Positions 22,420 through 33,925 are shown, counted from the first letter of the stretch. The stretch is DNA of 64,000 nt from Riptortus pedestris (GCA_019009955.1 CM032230.1:16783501-16847500), one strand, 5' to 3'. Program-made: numbers and translations. The notes: generated by a model not told the origin, from the letters alone.

Positions 22420-22975
22420 TTTAGGAGTTTCCTCCTAAGGGAAATCAACTATTGAACTTTTACTCATGCGGCGATTTTCGAAATATTTCCTCGAATCTCC
22501 AGGAGAAGACGAAAATGAGGTCCTTCAAAACAGTATGTATATATATTTGTCTGCTAACGCTGTAGAGGTCGACATTTTTGTTGAATGGTTAAAAACCACG
22601 ACATATATAAGTTTTATGTAAAATTAAAAATCAAGTTCGTTAATGAGTAAAATGCGTCCATTGGGTAGGGGGGGGGGAGGTTTGATGGGTAAATTGCGAA
22701 AATTCCAAATATCTCTGTTATTATGTGTCGGATTTTGTTGAACCTATATTTTTAATGATTTATGTTTTACAATTTTGTTTTTTATGGATTTTTTAGTAAT
22801 TTAAGTATTAAGCGAGTTATAACTACTTTTTCTGTTTGCTGTAACTCATCCTCCTTTTAACCATCATTTGCATTTAAATAGAGAATATATCATGAGATGA
22901 GATCACTAGCGTGTTATACCAGCAGTGGTAAAATCTGCTCAGCTTACGCAGCCTCTGCGTGAAGGACGTTTTATT
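22420..22975 (+). repeat. Family A (C-type 3') copy, near full length
   Basis: Diverged 5' end (CTAAGGGAAATCAACTATTGA), GACGAAAATGAGGTCC, TTTGTCTGCTAACGCTG, G-run, TCTCTGTTATTATGTGTCGG, C-type interior and 3' end CTGCTCAGCTTACGCAGCCTCTGCGTGAAGGAC. Confidence 0.8.
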
Positions 22976-23034
22976 AACAACTTTCCATAATGGAAATCAA
23001 CTTGATTATACTCACGTCACAATTTTCAAAATAA

Positions 23035-23510
23035 GGGGCACAGGTTAGCCATGTGAGTTAAAGCATTGGCTGGAGTTCGACTCTCGTCTGGGCAAACAGA
23101 AATTTATTTAGTATCGAACTCATTAAATAAAATCCTTAGTCTGGTTAATCACAAACACTTTTTTATGGCTCCTCACAATTTATTTTTAAAACACTTACTA
23201 CTGTGCGAAACACATTGAGTGCATCGGCAGGTTTCAGCCCAGTAGCAACTCTATAGGCATGCACTACGCTCTGACGCTCTGAGGATAGGAATTCAATTCC
23301 CGAAAGCGCTAAGCGTTTTAAGAAAGAAATTGTGAGGAGTCATAAAAAAAGTGTTTGTGATTAACCTGATTCTTCACCCTCACCACCAGCTAAAAATAAA
23401 TATGGGAAAATCCTTAGTCCCACCCATGCTAGAAATGTGTGGTAACCTGTAGATAACCCGCCCCAATTAGCCATAGTAGAATTAAGTAGACGTTAATAAA
23501 TGAATAAATA
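23035..23510 (+). mobile_element. tRNA-derived SINE split by an insertion
   Basis: The left half, 23035-23140, has the head (CACAGGTTAGCCATGTGAGT, a box B-like GGAGTTCGACTC) and TTTATTTAGTATCGAACTC. The right half, 23407-23510, resumes with TTAGTCCCACCCATGCTAG, AACCTGTAGATAACCCG and an AATAAATGAATAAATA tail. The 12 bases AAAATCCTTAGT are present on both sides of the insert (23129-23140 and 23407-23418). Confidence 0.88.
23141..23406 (+). mobile_element. Inverted-repeat cassette with tRNA-like core
   Basis: This 266-bp insert in the SINE is bounded by the 12-bp duplication. From 23143 it starts GGTTAATCACAAACAC and returns as the complement ending at 23366, giving arms of about 38 bp with few mismatches. 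The core has AGCCCAGTAGCAACTC (box A-like) and GAATTCAATTCCCG (box B-like), spaced about as in a tRNA gene. It could be a second SINE type or a MITE carrying a polymerase III promoter. Confidence 0.65.
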
Positions 23511-23607
23511 AAAGTTTGAAAATAATTCTTCAAATCTCCAACGAACCTCTCCAAAACATGACGGAAATGAGGTCCACTAATTATATATGTCTTTCTCTCT
23601 GTCTGAA

Positions 23608-23709
<102 letters not shown>

Positions 23710-23710
23710 T

Positions 23711-24699
23711 GGTGTGTTATACCTTGTTTTTTTTATATGAGTTTTGAGCGTTTCATGTACGACTAGAGGCAAATTTGGTTAAGTGAGAAGGGGTCTAGAG
23801 GTCACCTGCATCATGGATATTTATTTTTTAAAGTTATTGCTTAATTTTATTATTTATGCCCTGTTCATGAGTAATAACACAACCCATGCGTCAGAAGATG
23901 AATGAGCTGGATTCGAATTAAACGCAGGAATCTAGGATTTCAGATTATTAATAAATTTGGCTTTCTTAGGTTGGATCCATAGTTAAATAAAATCCCAATT
24001 CTGAGTAATTAGTAACTCCTGGATTGCTCCTCAATGATGTCAGTTTTCGGGAATTGAAAGTAGATATTGATAGGATTACAATGGGGATTCCGAGTACTTC
24101 GTCTGGCTCCTTTACATTCTATGTAAATCTATCGTAAAATCTCTTTGAGATTAATTTATAGAGAACTGATAACCTTAAAAATAACTTTGACTTGGGATTA
24201 TAAGTTTTAATGTATTTGCATCATTCCCTACCCTACTCCTTAACCCCTGTAACTATTTATTAGTTATGTTAAATATTCTGTTTACTAGAACAGGCGAATG
24301 TTTCACGGAACATGCGTGAGATTAAGACGATTAGAAAATACAGCGTTTCCTCTTTCATTTTGCATGATACGTTTAAATATCAAAAGTCCGCCATTCAGGA
24401 GTGGCGTAATTAATGATTTTTTTCAAAGGTGGGAAGAATATAAATAATATGTTTCAGTTTCGAATTAATGTCTAGGATCTGAAATCATGCCAAAATAATT
24501 AAAGATTTAAATAAGTTAAGAATTTAAAATCCCTACTCTGATTATAATTTTCAACGACATTTTACACGTATATAAAACAATATATTTACTTTTAATGGTA
24601 CTTTAGCTTCTGCTAAAATTTGAAGTAATGTTTGCTTAACTTTGCCTTATCAGCACCTTCTGTAGTTACTTTTTCTAAAGAAACCCAGCTAAAAGCGAT
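23711..24699. other. No gene seen
   Basis: AT-rich. A short family A 3'-end relic in reverse orientation (AAAAGTCCGCCATTCAGGAG) lies near 24382. Nothing else is recognised. Confidence 0.45.
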
Positions 24700-24970
24700 G
24701 AAAGCATTCGTATCTCTTTAACCGTTGGACGTATGAAATAAATTAATACAACAAAAGTTGTGATAAATTACATTTACAACAAGATAGGTTATATAACAAT
24801 TTTGACGCACCTTATTATAACCCTGTTATTTCGAATTTTTTATTTCACTTTCATAACACCCCCCACCCATTTCCCTTTGTCGATTCTGGCCTTTAAAAAC
24901 TGGGTCGTTCTTTTTCCAATGAAGCTTTAAAACTAAATATTGATTCCAATTCCTGAAAATTTGAGGGAGC
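24700..24970 (-). repeat. Diverged family A reverse fragment
   Basis: Weak matches: ACAACAAGATAGGTTATATAAC, CCTTATTATAACCCTG, a CCCCCCACCC block, CTAAATATTGATTCC. The assignment rests on order rather than identity. Confidence 0.45.
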
Positions 24971-25435
24971 GAACAGGCAAATAGCCTTTGGAAAGATGGA
25001 TGAATATGCAAATCAAATTCTAAAATTCAGCCTGACCTTGTGTAGGAATAATTATTATTACAGCCGTTAGATGGTATGTTCTTCATAATATATTATTAAG
25101 CTGTTAAATAAAAGCAGCGTTTTTAAATTGTAAATTTAAAACTAAATCCTTTTTTATGGAATTCTTATACCTTGTTTTGGCATTGATTTAGTATGAATCT
25201 CGAATCTTTAAAGGATTTTTTTTTTCTAAGTATGTAACCTCAAGTATGTAATAGCTCATTTTTCTAACAAATAACTGCTAACAAATATATCAGGAATACA
25301 GATTTATATCAGGAAAATAACTGTCTCTAGTACCTAGTAACTATACCTCGCTCCTGTTATTGTTACTAGTTCTTATAAGTACCTCATTATGGGACTAGGA
25401 GACTCCACAAAACATCTCTCTATGATATATAAACA
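24971..25435. other. No gene seen
   Basis: AT-rich sequence with no recognised content. Confidence 0.4.
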
Positions 25436-25640
25436 TTTTTAAACTCTCTAGCGGTCGCAATTTTCGTTTTATCATTATCAAGCTCGAAATTTAAAAGTTG
25501 TATGCAAAAATAAAGGGGGGCGGGTATTTAGAGGTTGGGGAATCAAAAATTCTATTTCTGTAATTATGAGCCAGATGGAAATTTAATTTCATCTGAATGT
25601 TGTTCTAAACGTTTTTTTCTCTCTCTTGAATATTAACTGA
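25436..25640 (+). repeat. Family A fragment
   Basis: CTCTCTAGCGGTCGCAATTTTCG, a GGGGGGCGGG block, GAATATTAACTGAAATATTTAC. Both ends are missing. Confidence 0.7.
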
Positions 25641-25689
25641 AATATTTACAAATTTTAGTTAGTACTAGACTAGTAATTTTAGGAGTACT

Positions 25690-25896
25690 AGACGGGAGGA
25701 AGTTCTTGCCGGACTCAGGATCGGCCACACATACCGCAACACGCACCTAACGGTAAACCACATTCTGATAGACTGTATCCAACGAAAAAACCTGCACATT
25801 CCCTATGATATGACAGAACTTCTAACTGACAGAAGCCCATATATTCCAAGAATACTAACATATCTAAAACATATAAACATTTACAAATACATATAG
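25690..25896 (+). mobile_element. LINE C-terminal relic
   Basis: Reads RREEVLAGLRIGHTYRNTHL directly followed by VNHILIDCIQRKN and ends at a stop after INIYKYI. This is the segment after RNase H in jockey-like LINEs (R.LRIGHT...H.L..C). The Cys-rich middle of the motif is deleted. It is a different copy from the one at 14380. Confidence 0.75.
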
Positions 25897-26154
25897 TATA
25901 AAATAGAATAGGTCTAAAGCGTACTTACAAAGATTTTAAAGGGATAAAATTTATTATATTCATTTACACAAAGTACAGATATGAGAAATACTCAGATATT
26001 TAAAGAATATTTTCCATAATATAAAAATAAAGTACAACCAAGGTGTGCATGAAGGAATAAATATATTATTCTAACTACCCCTTAACACAGAGATCTTGCC
26101 AATCACCATCAATGTGGAGCACAAACCAAAAAAAAAAAATAGTTAGCCTTTATT
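25897..26154. other. No gene seen
   Basis: AT-rich, with an A-run at 26128-26139. Confidence 0.4.
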
Positions 26155-26586
26155 AAACCCCCACTTACTCATTTCATTTATTCGAAACTTAACTCCAAAT
26201 ATTATCTTCATTGAACTTTTACAATGTGAGATATATGTAATGATATATTCGGCGTTTGTCATCGTTTAAGACTTGACTTTCTAAACTAAATGATTTTCAT
26301 TTAGTCATTATCATACTCGATGTTTACCCGATTTATTCACAACTAAAGATGAAATTCGTTAACGGCTAAGGTGAGGGAATCAAAAATTGAAATTGTCACT
26401 ATTCGTCTGAATATATTTCGCGAAAAAGACTTACGGAGCATTTCATATCTAGCTTACATTTCAATTTTTATTAACATAGCCTTCCTAATATGGGAGAAAT
26501 GGAAAATAAATGGTGGAGTTACATCACCAACGTCTTTCCAGCATGGGAAATCTGCTTAGTTTACGCATCCCCTGCGTGATATACTT
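26155..26586 (+). repeat. Family A (B/C-type) diverged copy with intact 3' end
   Basis: B-type CCCCCACTTACTCATTTCA and AACTTAACTCCAAATATTAT, then AAATTCGTTAACGGCTAAGG, and the 3' end CATGGGAAATCTGCTTAGTT, ACGCATCCCCTGCGTGA. The usual GACGGAC is changed to GATATAC. Confidence 0.65.
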
Positions 26587-27199
26587 TATGAATTAGATTA
26601 GTATTAATAGGCAGATGACTACTTTTTTGTAGTCCGCCAGATATCTGTACATAACGTGGAATCAGCCAGGATATTCCATGATGGAGAATTCGGTTTTTTT
26701 ATTAATACGCTACATAACTACGAAATAATGGAATATAAACACTATTTTTATGTTGTGTATTTTTTTTTAGAGATTTTTAAACAAATATTTTCAGAACCTC
26801 TTTGCTGTCAAAAGAGAATATAGACAGGTCCTGTAGGGAGGCGCACAATGAAAATTTATCTAAGACATGTTAGTACTGTGGCGTGTTTATCCGTAAAGTA
26901 GTTTGTTTGTTTGTCCGTTTATACGCCAATTAAAGGCAGTAAACTGTGTTTATTTACACTATGGGCGAGCAAACACAGAGGCCTGCGGTTGAACCAGTCT
27001 AGCACAGATTCCTGTCAGGTCTCTGAAGTTGTGGAGTATTCGGTGGTCTATATGTACCCCGTGGGGGGAGGGGTGGTACGAGCATACACTGTACCTATCC
27101 AGGGGATGTTTAGAGAGTGCGTTTCCTAGATGCAATTTGCTCCCGTGAAGATATGCATTCTACAAGATCAGGGTAACTATCCACTTCCAATTATCGTCC
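26587..27199. other. No gene seen
   Basis: No recognised content. A 72-codon plus frame at 26911-27129 is GC-balanced and ends in a run of V/Y/G residues, but it has no family motif. I do not call it. Confidence 0.4.
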
Positions 27200-27621
27200 G
27201 TCACGCAGGAGCTGCGTTAACTAAGCAGATTTCCCATGTGCGTCAAGTATATTTGGAAATTAAGCATAATATAACAGCTTATTGTTAATATGACATGAGT
27301 AGGAGTGGGGGTTTACTGAAGGCCGAAAACTAGAAAAAGCAAATATCTCGGTTTAATAATCAAGATATTGAAAATACGTACATAACAACATTCATAGAAT
27401 ATTGCATTTGAAATAAGATTGGTTCTATACACTTTTTCGGTCCGACGCATAATAACGGAGATATCAAGAGTTTCGTAATTCTCCCCCTTTAACCCCCCAC
27501 CCCTCCCCCCACTGGTCCGATATTAGCCGTTAATAAAATCGGTATTAATTTTTACATAAAACGTTTAAATACCGAGTTTGGTTGCGATAAAATAAAAATT
27601 ACGACCGCTAGAGTTAACAGT

Positions 27622-27666
<45 letters not shown>

Positions 27667-27705
27667 TTTTAGCAGTTTCCCCTTCAGTGAAATCTGCTTT
27701 CTATC
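27200..27705 (-). repeat. Family A (B-type) reverse copy with both ends
   Basis: TCCGTCACGCAGGAGCTGCG, TTAACTAAGCAGATTTCCCATG, CATAATATAACAGCTTATTG, GATTGGTTCTATACAC, the C-run, GACCGCTAGAGTTAACAG, (TA)n at about 27625-27663, and the 5' end as TTTAGCAGTTTCCCCTTCAGTGAAATCTGCT. This copy is short because the piece between (TA)n and the palindrome is deleted. Confidence 0.8.
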
Positions 27706-28519
27706 TCTATCTCTATTTATCCCTTTGGGATAACGACGTGTAAATAGCACTTGAAATTTAAAATGGAGATAAGATTCTGAGAAATGTAAAAATCACACAG
27801 GGTGTAAAGGTTTAAATATAATGAAAAAATTTACGTCTTCAATTTGAGAGAAAGCCCTAAGGAAGCTAGAAGCACATCTAACTCAGCTAGAAACACGAAG
27901 ACACACTCAATACCCGAAGACCTTGATTGTAACAGTAAAGGTTTATTAAAGGTTGAATGTGTATGTGGTATATACAGGCTAAATCTGGTAATGGATCATG
28001 TGAACAGGCAAACCTAATTTTCACGGTACTAACAAAGGAATAAAAAGGTTACAAGGGCATGGGGTGGATTCCCATGGCCTTCTGCATCAGACGATCCAGC
28101 AATAAAGGCATCACGAGGAAAATTCCACTACAGGAAAGGTATGAGTCGAGAAAATTCGATTCAAGGCCAGAATTGTCAGAGCCATCCCACCGTTGCCTGT
28201 ATAAGCTGACTTATGAAATGAAAGGATTAGACAGTATCAGTATGCAGACTACAACTTTCATCTAACCTCCAGTATTGCCCCCACTGGTTGTAAGTTAGAA
28301 TTCAGACGGGGGAGTGAATTGAAGGTTAAAGACTCAAAAATAATAATAAGTCCGTTAATATTGAAGCTTCAGAAAAAAACTATAATTGAATTGTTGTATC
28401 AAACAGATTGTCAATAATATATTTCCTTTCGGCTAATAATAACTCAGGTATTTAAGGCCAGTTCAACCACCTTCTCTAAGCCACCTTAATACAATTTCGA
28501 CTTTCTGCACCTCAAGGTT
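27706..28519. other. No gene seen
   Basis: No recognised gene or repeat. It may be host intergenic or intron sequence. Confidence 0.4.
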
Positions 28520-29165
28520 AGAGCAAGAGTCTTGGTTGGAATATCCTTGCTTGCCTATATCCCGGGGGAATATCTTGGCTGGAACTCCCGGCTTAGATAT
28601 TCTGGCTGGAATATACTGGTATTGATATGCCGGCTAAAATATCCTTGGGCCAAACTAGGCTATCCCAGCCTGTACATATCCTGTATTGGATATCTAGGCT
28701 GGAATGAACTGTCAGGAATATACTGGCTAGAATGGGCATCTTGGTATGGACTTAGATATCCCGGATGGAATGAGCATCCTAGCTTGGATGTCCTGGGTTG
28801 TATGAGTCTCGTAACTTGGATATCCTGGCTGTAATGCCCTGGCTAAGATATTCTGGCTGGAATATATTGACATAGATATCCAGGCTAGAACATCTAGTCC
28901 AGGCTATTCTAGTCTGGACATATCCTGGTTTGTATATCTAGGATGGAATGGACTGGCAGGAATATCTGGACTTGGATATCCTGGGGGAATAAGCGTTCTG
29001 GCATGGATATTCGGTTGGAATACCCTGGTAGGAATATCCGAACTTAAATATCCTGGCTGGAATGTCCCGGCGGGAGTATAATGCCTGGAATAAGCGTCCT
29101 GGCATGGATATCCATACTTGATCATCCCAGCTTGGATATCCTGCCTGGAATATGCCGGTGTGTTG
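28520..29165. repeat. Degenerate minisatellite of GGATATCC/GGCTGGAAT units
   Basis: An imperfect tandem array with a basic unit of roughly 20 bases that alternates GGATATCC-like and GGCTGGAAT-like words. At least 25 recognisable units differ by substitutions and small gaps. Because the period is nearly a multiple of three, both strands stay open for long stretches (28532-28834 plus, 28904-29125 minus) and encode periodic GWN and PGYPS peptides. I regard these as artefacts. Confidence 0.85.
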
Positions 29166-29448
29166 CCGATAGCCTAGCTAGAGGTCAGGGATTGGAGTGA
29201 AGTGGCTAGTCTAGGGTTTCACGAGTGGCTGCTCCATGACCTCACTCGACCAGCTGGCCAACTACTCATCTCATACTCTACAATAGCTCCTCTTCTCACA
29301 TCATCGGCAATCTTCTCAATGACATTTCCCAATTACCAACCTCAGGGCTATTCATCGGAGCTCCACAATATTAGTCTGTGGTCAACGCACTTTACCGAGA
29401 ACCTAACAAATCACAGATGGGAACGCCAAATATACTTCAGGAAAGAAA
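29166..29448. other. No gene assigned; open frame with balanced composition
   Basis: An 87-codon plus frame (29202-29465) runs through this GC-balanced stretch. It has no recognised domain and ends inside the next family A copy, which argues against a real gene. Confidence 0.3.
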
Positions 29449-29920
29449 TTCCGTCACGCAGCTAGTGTGAAAACTAAGCAGAGTTCCCAATGCAGAATTA
29501 TGCCCGAAATCATCACACATCATATTCTCTATTTCTCTGAAAATAAAGCAGAACATGAAACATTTAATATTGCAATGTAACATGACTTATTATAGGTTCA
29601 GTTCTCACTCCTAAGGGTGAATAAAACGTCCGCCAGGGACTGTGGAAGCTAAGCAGACATCCTACTTGTTGATTGTCACATCTCACCATATATATTCTCT
29701 ATTTCTAGTAAAAATCCTATCAGTAAAAGTACGGATTTACTAAAAGTCGAAAACAAGAAAGTAAAAATAACAAGCTTAATTTTTGAGTAATAGAAAATAC
29801 ATAGAACAACAATTGTTTAGCGTGAATAGTTTTACAAGATTGGTTGTATAACATTTTTCGAGCCAACACTCAACACATTTTTTTGTACTTCTAATAGGTA
29901 CGAAAATCGTACAGTTTAAC
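29449..29920 (-). repeat. Two family A (C-type) reverse 3' parts in tandem
   Basis: The first is at 29449-29560 (TTCCGTCACGCAG, AACTAAGCAGAGTTCCCAATG, TATTCTCTATTTCTC). The second is at 29628-29920 (AACGTCCGCCAGGGACTGTG, GCTAAGCAGACATCC, ATATTCTCTATTTCTAGT, TTTTACAAGATTGG). Confidence 0.7.
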
Positions 29921-30416
29921 TTTCGTCTCCTCTTAACCCTTTTCCTATTTTTCGTCTTTTTTCGAAATTACAGGCACACTAGATGACACTGCAGTCCTAC
30001 ATATCCAATTTCGGCCTTCTGAGGCTAATCATTTTTGAGCTATAAGAGATAAGTATAGATGTGACGCCAGAACTAGTCGAAATGGGTTCGGCGTCGGGCA
30101 AAACGGGTAAATCCATTCGAATCGGGAATACATCGTTCAAAGAATCAACAAGTAAGGCACCGCATTCCTGCTAAATGTTATTTCTCTGACATACAGTGGT
30201 CGACATTCAGGATATTGACTAATGAAAAACATAATTTCTGCCTTAAATAACTGAAATCACCATTAGTCATAAATTAATCCCCTCCAGGATAATAAGAGCT
30301 TGGTTAAGAGGTGTTGTTCGTCGATTTGATCACTGATTAGATAAAACTGAAATCGCGAGTCCCGCGAGTCTCGCTTGAGAGAGGCTCTAAGATCTCTATT
30401 TTATATAACATCAACC

Positions 30417-30418
<2 letters not shown>
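29921..30418. other. No gene seen
   Basis: No recognised content. It has CG-containing words (GCGAGTCCCGCGAGTCTCGC near 30356) that form a small imperfect repeat. Confidence 0.4.
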
Positions 30419-30469
<51 letters not shown>

Positions 30470-30745
30470 TTTGGAGGGACCGGATTTTAGCAAATTTCTC
30501 TGAAGATAGGTCAGACATTACGACAGATCGATCCTACCCAGGAGAAGCCTAACATGAGGTTAACGCACTAACGGTCGCAATTCTTGTTTGATCGTTACCA
30601 AACTCCATATATAAGCGTTTCATGTAACCTAAACATTAAATTTGTTTGTTTGACTGAAATCAGGAACAGTGAGAGGGGGCGTTGTATTTAGGAGGGGAGG
30701 AAATTGAAAATTCAATCTATATCCATTACTATGAGTCAGATCGAA
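30419..30745 (+). repeat. Family A copy interrupted by a TIR element (left part)
   Basis: (TA)n at 30419-30466, then a new 5' end (TTTTAGCAAATTTCTCTGAAG), CGATCCTACCCAGGAGAAGC, GGTCGCAATTCTTGTTTGATCG, G-rich block and GAGTCAGATCGAAA. It resumes at 31423. Confidence 0.8.
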
Positions 30746-31422
30746 AATAGTTATTTATTATACAAGTGACGAAAGTAGATCATTTTACAACTCGATTGTA
30801 AAAAAAATAATTTTTTCTGTAATCGTTGAATAATGGTAACATTACTAAACTGAAATTAGTGAAGAAAGTGAAACATTTTGCAATAGAGTGAAGAAAATAA
30901 TCACTTCCTTCACAAGGGAAGAAAGTGAATTGCCTTCTTAATTAGTAATAAGTATAAATTAAAAAATAATTTAAAGTTGGAAATTAAATGCTTTTAAATG
31001 TTTCTTAACATTGTAAGAATTTATTTTAACAAAATAAATTGAAATGTGAATGAATTATTGGTGGAAATAATCAATATATTTTAAAATTTAAATATAATAA
31101 TAATTACCTTCCTTGTTTATAACTGCACTACTTCACAATCATCACTAGTTGTTTTATAACTATGCTTATAACATTTCACAACCATGCTTATAACCTACCA
31201 ACAACATACCATAATCTTCACAACATCCTAATTTTGTTCATATTCTGGTTAGATCTGATCATGTATTACGCGATTACAGAAACAAATTAATCTTACACTC
31301 GTGATGAAAGTAGAATTTACAACTCTCGTGAAATTACCACACTCGCTTCGCTCGTGTGGGTAAACGTTTCACTCGAGTTGTAAAATGATCTACTTTCGAC
31401 ACTTGTATAATAAATAACTATT
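30746..31422 (+). mobile_element. DNA transposon with ~50-bp terminal inverted repeats
   Basis: 677 bp. The ends start AATAGTTATTTATTATACAAG and match as inverted repeats over about 50 bases with a single difference (GTGACG versus GTGTCG). Inner palindromes near the right end include ACACTCGCTTCGCTCGTGTG. No coding capacity is seen, so it is non-autonomous. The flanking family A sequence (GATCGAAAA ... TTATAACC) shows it inserted into an older repeat, probably at a TA-rich site. The superfamily is unknown. Confidence 0.85.
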
Positions 31423-31580
31423 ATAACCAAACTTCTGGTAAATTTAATTTTCTACAAATATTGCTGTATAAACATTTAGTCTATCTTGAATATTTACTGA
31501 GATTTTTGCATTTTTAAGTTTCCAGCCTTCAGTATATCGTCCCTTTTAGTCATCGTACTTAAACAATAAGAGAATATATC
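31423..31580 (+). repeat. Family A copy (right part after the TIR element)
   Basis: Continues with TAAATTTAATTTTCTACAAATATTG, CTATCTTGAATATTTACTGAG and TTTCCAGCCTTCAGTATATC. Confidence 0.75.
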
Positions 31581-31602
31581 ATGAAAGATTTTATTCCAAC
31601 GT

Positions 31603-31745
31603 AACCTATTATTATTATTACTGCTTATACACTTTTTGCTAAAATGGCTTATTAGGACGGGCTATCTACAGCTTACCTACCACCCTTTTAGCCAGAGAGG
31701 AATTGAGGATTTTTTATAATAAGTTCGTCAAAAAATAAATTCCGT
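31603..31745 (-). mobile_element. tRNA-derived SINE, reverse, 3' part
   Basis: TATTATTATTATTACTGC tail, TTAGGACGGGCTATCTACAG, CACCCTTTTAGCCAGAG, TAATAAGTTCGTCAAAAAAT. The tRNA-like head is missing. Confidence 0.75.
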
Positions 31746-31764
31746 CCCGGGTGCGATTTCAAGC

Positions 31765-32480
31765 AATAACGAATACTCTAGTCTTGACTGATACGGTTAA
31801 ATATTGAGTATTGTAGAGATCAAATAAACATTTTCGAATAAAGAACAAAACATTTTATTTGATCAAGTCATCATTACATTACGTTTTTGCATGTGTCTCA
31901 CAAAGTAAAAGTTCAATGAAAAATATATTTGGTATTTAATCTTGGAATGAAGTGGTTCATGATAAAACAGCTCATTACTGAAATGACTTGAGTAGAAGTG
32001 GGGGTTTATTAATGGCCAAAAATGAAAATATGGAAATATCTCCGTTAATATTCAATACAGAGAAAAAAATGTACGTTACAAGATTGATAGAACATTACAT
32101 TTGCAATAATATTCGTTCTACGGAGATATTTTGAATTTTCGAAACCCCCTCTCTAAACCTCCCTCTCCTTCTTGTCAGGTTTCAGGTTTTAACGAATTTG
32201 CTCTATAGTTTTACATAAAACGTATAAATATAGAGTTTGCTAACGATTAAACAATATTTGCGCCTGTTAGAGAGTTAACAGACATATATAAATATATATA
32301 TATAGTTTTGAACGGATCTCATTTTCGTCATTTTCTGGGTAGGATCGGTGGACATTTGAAGAAATTTGGAAACAAATGGCCAAGTTTGTTAATGGTGAAG
32401 TAATCCAGAAGGCTTACGCTAATTTGCGTCAGAACAGAAAGTACAAGGAGTTTTGAAATTGAGAAATCTGCTTAGTTCAA
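31765..32480 (-). repeat. Family A (B-type) reverse copy
   Basis: TGACTGATACGGTTAAATATTG, TCAAGTCATCATTACATTACG, GTAAAAGTTCAATGAAAAATAT, GAGTAGAAGTGGGGGTTTA, the CCCCCTCTCTAAACC block, TTAGAGAGTTAACAGAC, a short (TA)n and TGAACGGATCTCATTTTCG. It ends in a scrambled piece with AGAAATCTGCTTAGTTCAAG. Confidence 0.7.
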
Positions 32481-33104
32481 GCAGCATCTCTCTCACGTAA
32501 TTCGATTAGATTTATTGGAAATGAACTCATTAAATTTATTTTTGTTTAATTTCATTTCAATGAATTTCAATTACAGTTCTATTGAAATGAAGTCAAAGGA
32601 TGAGGTAATTCAAATTTTAATTTTCTTTTTTTTTATCAACGAAAGATATTGAGTTCTGACTGTTGCTTTCTGTTGATGCAGGATTGTTATCAAAGTGTTC
32701 AGAGTATCATAGAAGAAGTTCATTGTTCTTGTTAGTGACTAGAAGAAATGTGAACTGTATACCCTGTGTGACTCACTATATCGGCAAGCCTAGGCGAGAA
32801 ATGCATAACTCCGAACAAGAACCGGCCTCTTGTCTAGTTCAGCAACTATAGCAACTTTTCTTTATAACTTTCTCCCTCTCGAGGAACAGTGTTATTGAAG
32901 ATTTCTTGAAAGAAAGTCATTAGTATTTCCTGGAGAAATGCTCATTTTGTTTAAATGTTCCTTATCTCTGGTCCCAGTTTTAACTTATGAGGTAAAGAGT
33001 TGTTCTTCTTAATACACTTGATAAATCAAGAGTCGTAGCTTCGATTTGCGCATGGCCGTTATGTATTTATTTAGCCACGACCACAATAAATAAAAATGTT
33101 ATCA
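32481..33104. other. No gene seen
   Basis: No recognised content. A 62-codon plus frame at 32663-32851 lacks any motif. Confidence 0.4.
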
Positions 33105-33655
33105 TTTAACGCTCTGACTGGATGTGTTAAATCAATTAAAAATTATTCTTTGTTTAAGAATAAATTAAAGAACCTCCTGTCAGAAGGATGTTTTTATGCA
33201 CAAGATAAATACTATCAAAAATGTTCAATTATTACATAAAACTACAATAATTGTCGTAAAAATCCATTCAAACAAAAAATAATTTATGATCAAATACATT
33301 GTCTGATTAAAGTGGAGCACGTTTGCGTCATTTATAAAGCTTGTCATCATTTAATAAATTTCCATAAAATAATAATAAATTAAAAAATATATTCTATAAA
33401 TTTGAGTGTTATTAAAATTGTTAACGAAATGAATTTTTTCTATATAATTATTTAAATTGATAGATTCTTTAAATTGTATTCCTAGATTTTGAGCTAATTT
33501 TAAAGCGGGTGTATCATATGCTAAAGTAAAAATGCTATTCAATAATTTATAAAGTAACTAATTGGCATGAAATTAGTAAATGTTTTATAGGGAACAAAAA
33601 TATTTAACTTGCCGTCTTAAGTTACATTAAAATTTAGTGGAAATAAATAGAAAAG
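33105..33655 (+). mobile_element. Jockey-like LINE 3' end (same family as 12461)
   Basis: Reads FNALTGCVKSIKNYSLFKNK and LKNLLSEGCFYAQDKYY, the extreme C-terminus of a jockey-like RT. The 3' UTR that follows aligns with 12840-13110 (GTTGTTAACG, AAAAATGCTATTCAATAATTTA, AAATAAATAG end). Confidence 0.7.
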
Positions 33656-33925
33656 GGTGATAACCTATAGATTACCCGTCCCGATTAGCTGTAGTAACAT
33701 AATTTGGATGTTAATTTTTTAATATATTGTATGCATGTGTGTATTTGTCTGTTGCCACTCTTGCATTCGTAATTTTTTTTATCGTTACAATAAACCCTAT
33801 TTAAGAGTAACTTATTAAACCGGACCATCGGGAAGAGGGGTTAGAGAGTGGGCATGTTAGAAATCCAAAATATCTCCTTTATTATTAGTTAGATCTAAAA
33901 ATGTTATGTAAGCAAACTCTATTAT
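33656..33925 (+). repeat. SINE 3' scrap, then family A fragment
   Basis: 33656-33715 is the SINE tail (GGTGATAACCTATAGATTACCCG, GATTAGCTGTAGTAACA). 33726-33925 is family A (TTTGTCTGTTGCCACTC, GGACCATCGGGAAGAGGGG, AAATATCTCC). Confidence 0.65.

Noticed and set aside
28532..28834. 100-codon plus frame with regular GWN repeats, possible structural protein
   Set aside because: It is produced by a minisatellite whose opposite strand is also open nearby. It has no start context and the periodicity is that of the DNA unit.
29202..29465. 87-codon plus frame with balanced composition as a possible exon
   Set aside because: No domain is recognised, there are no credible splice sites, and the last codons lie in a family A 3' end.
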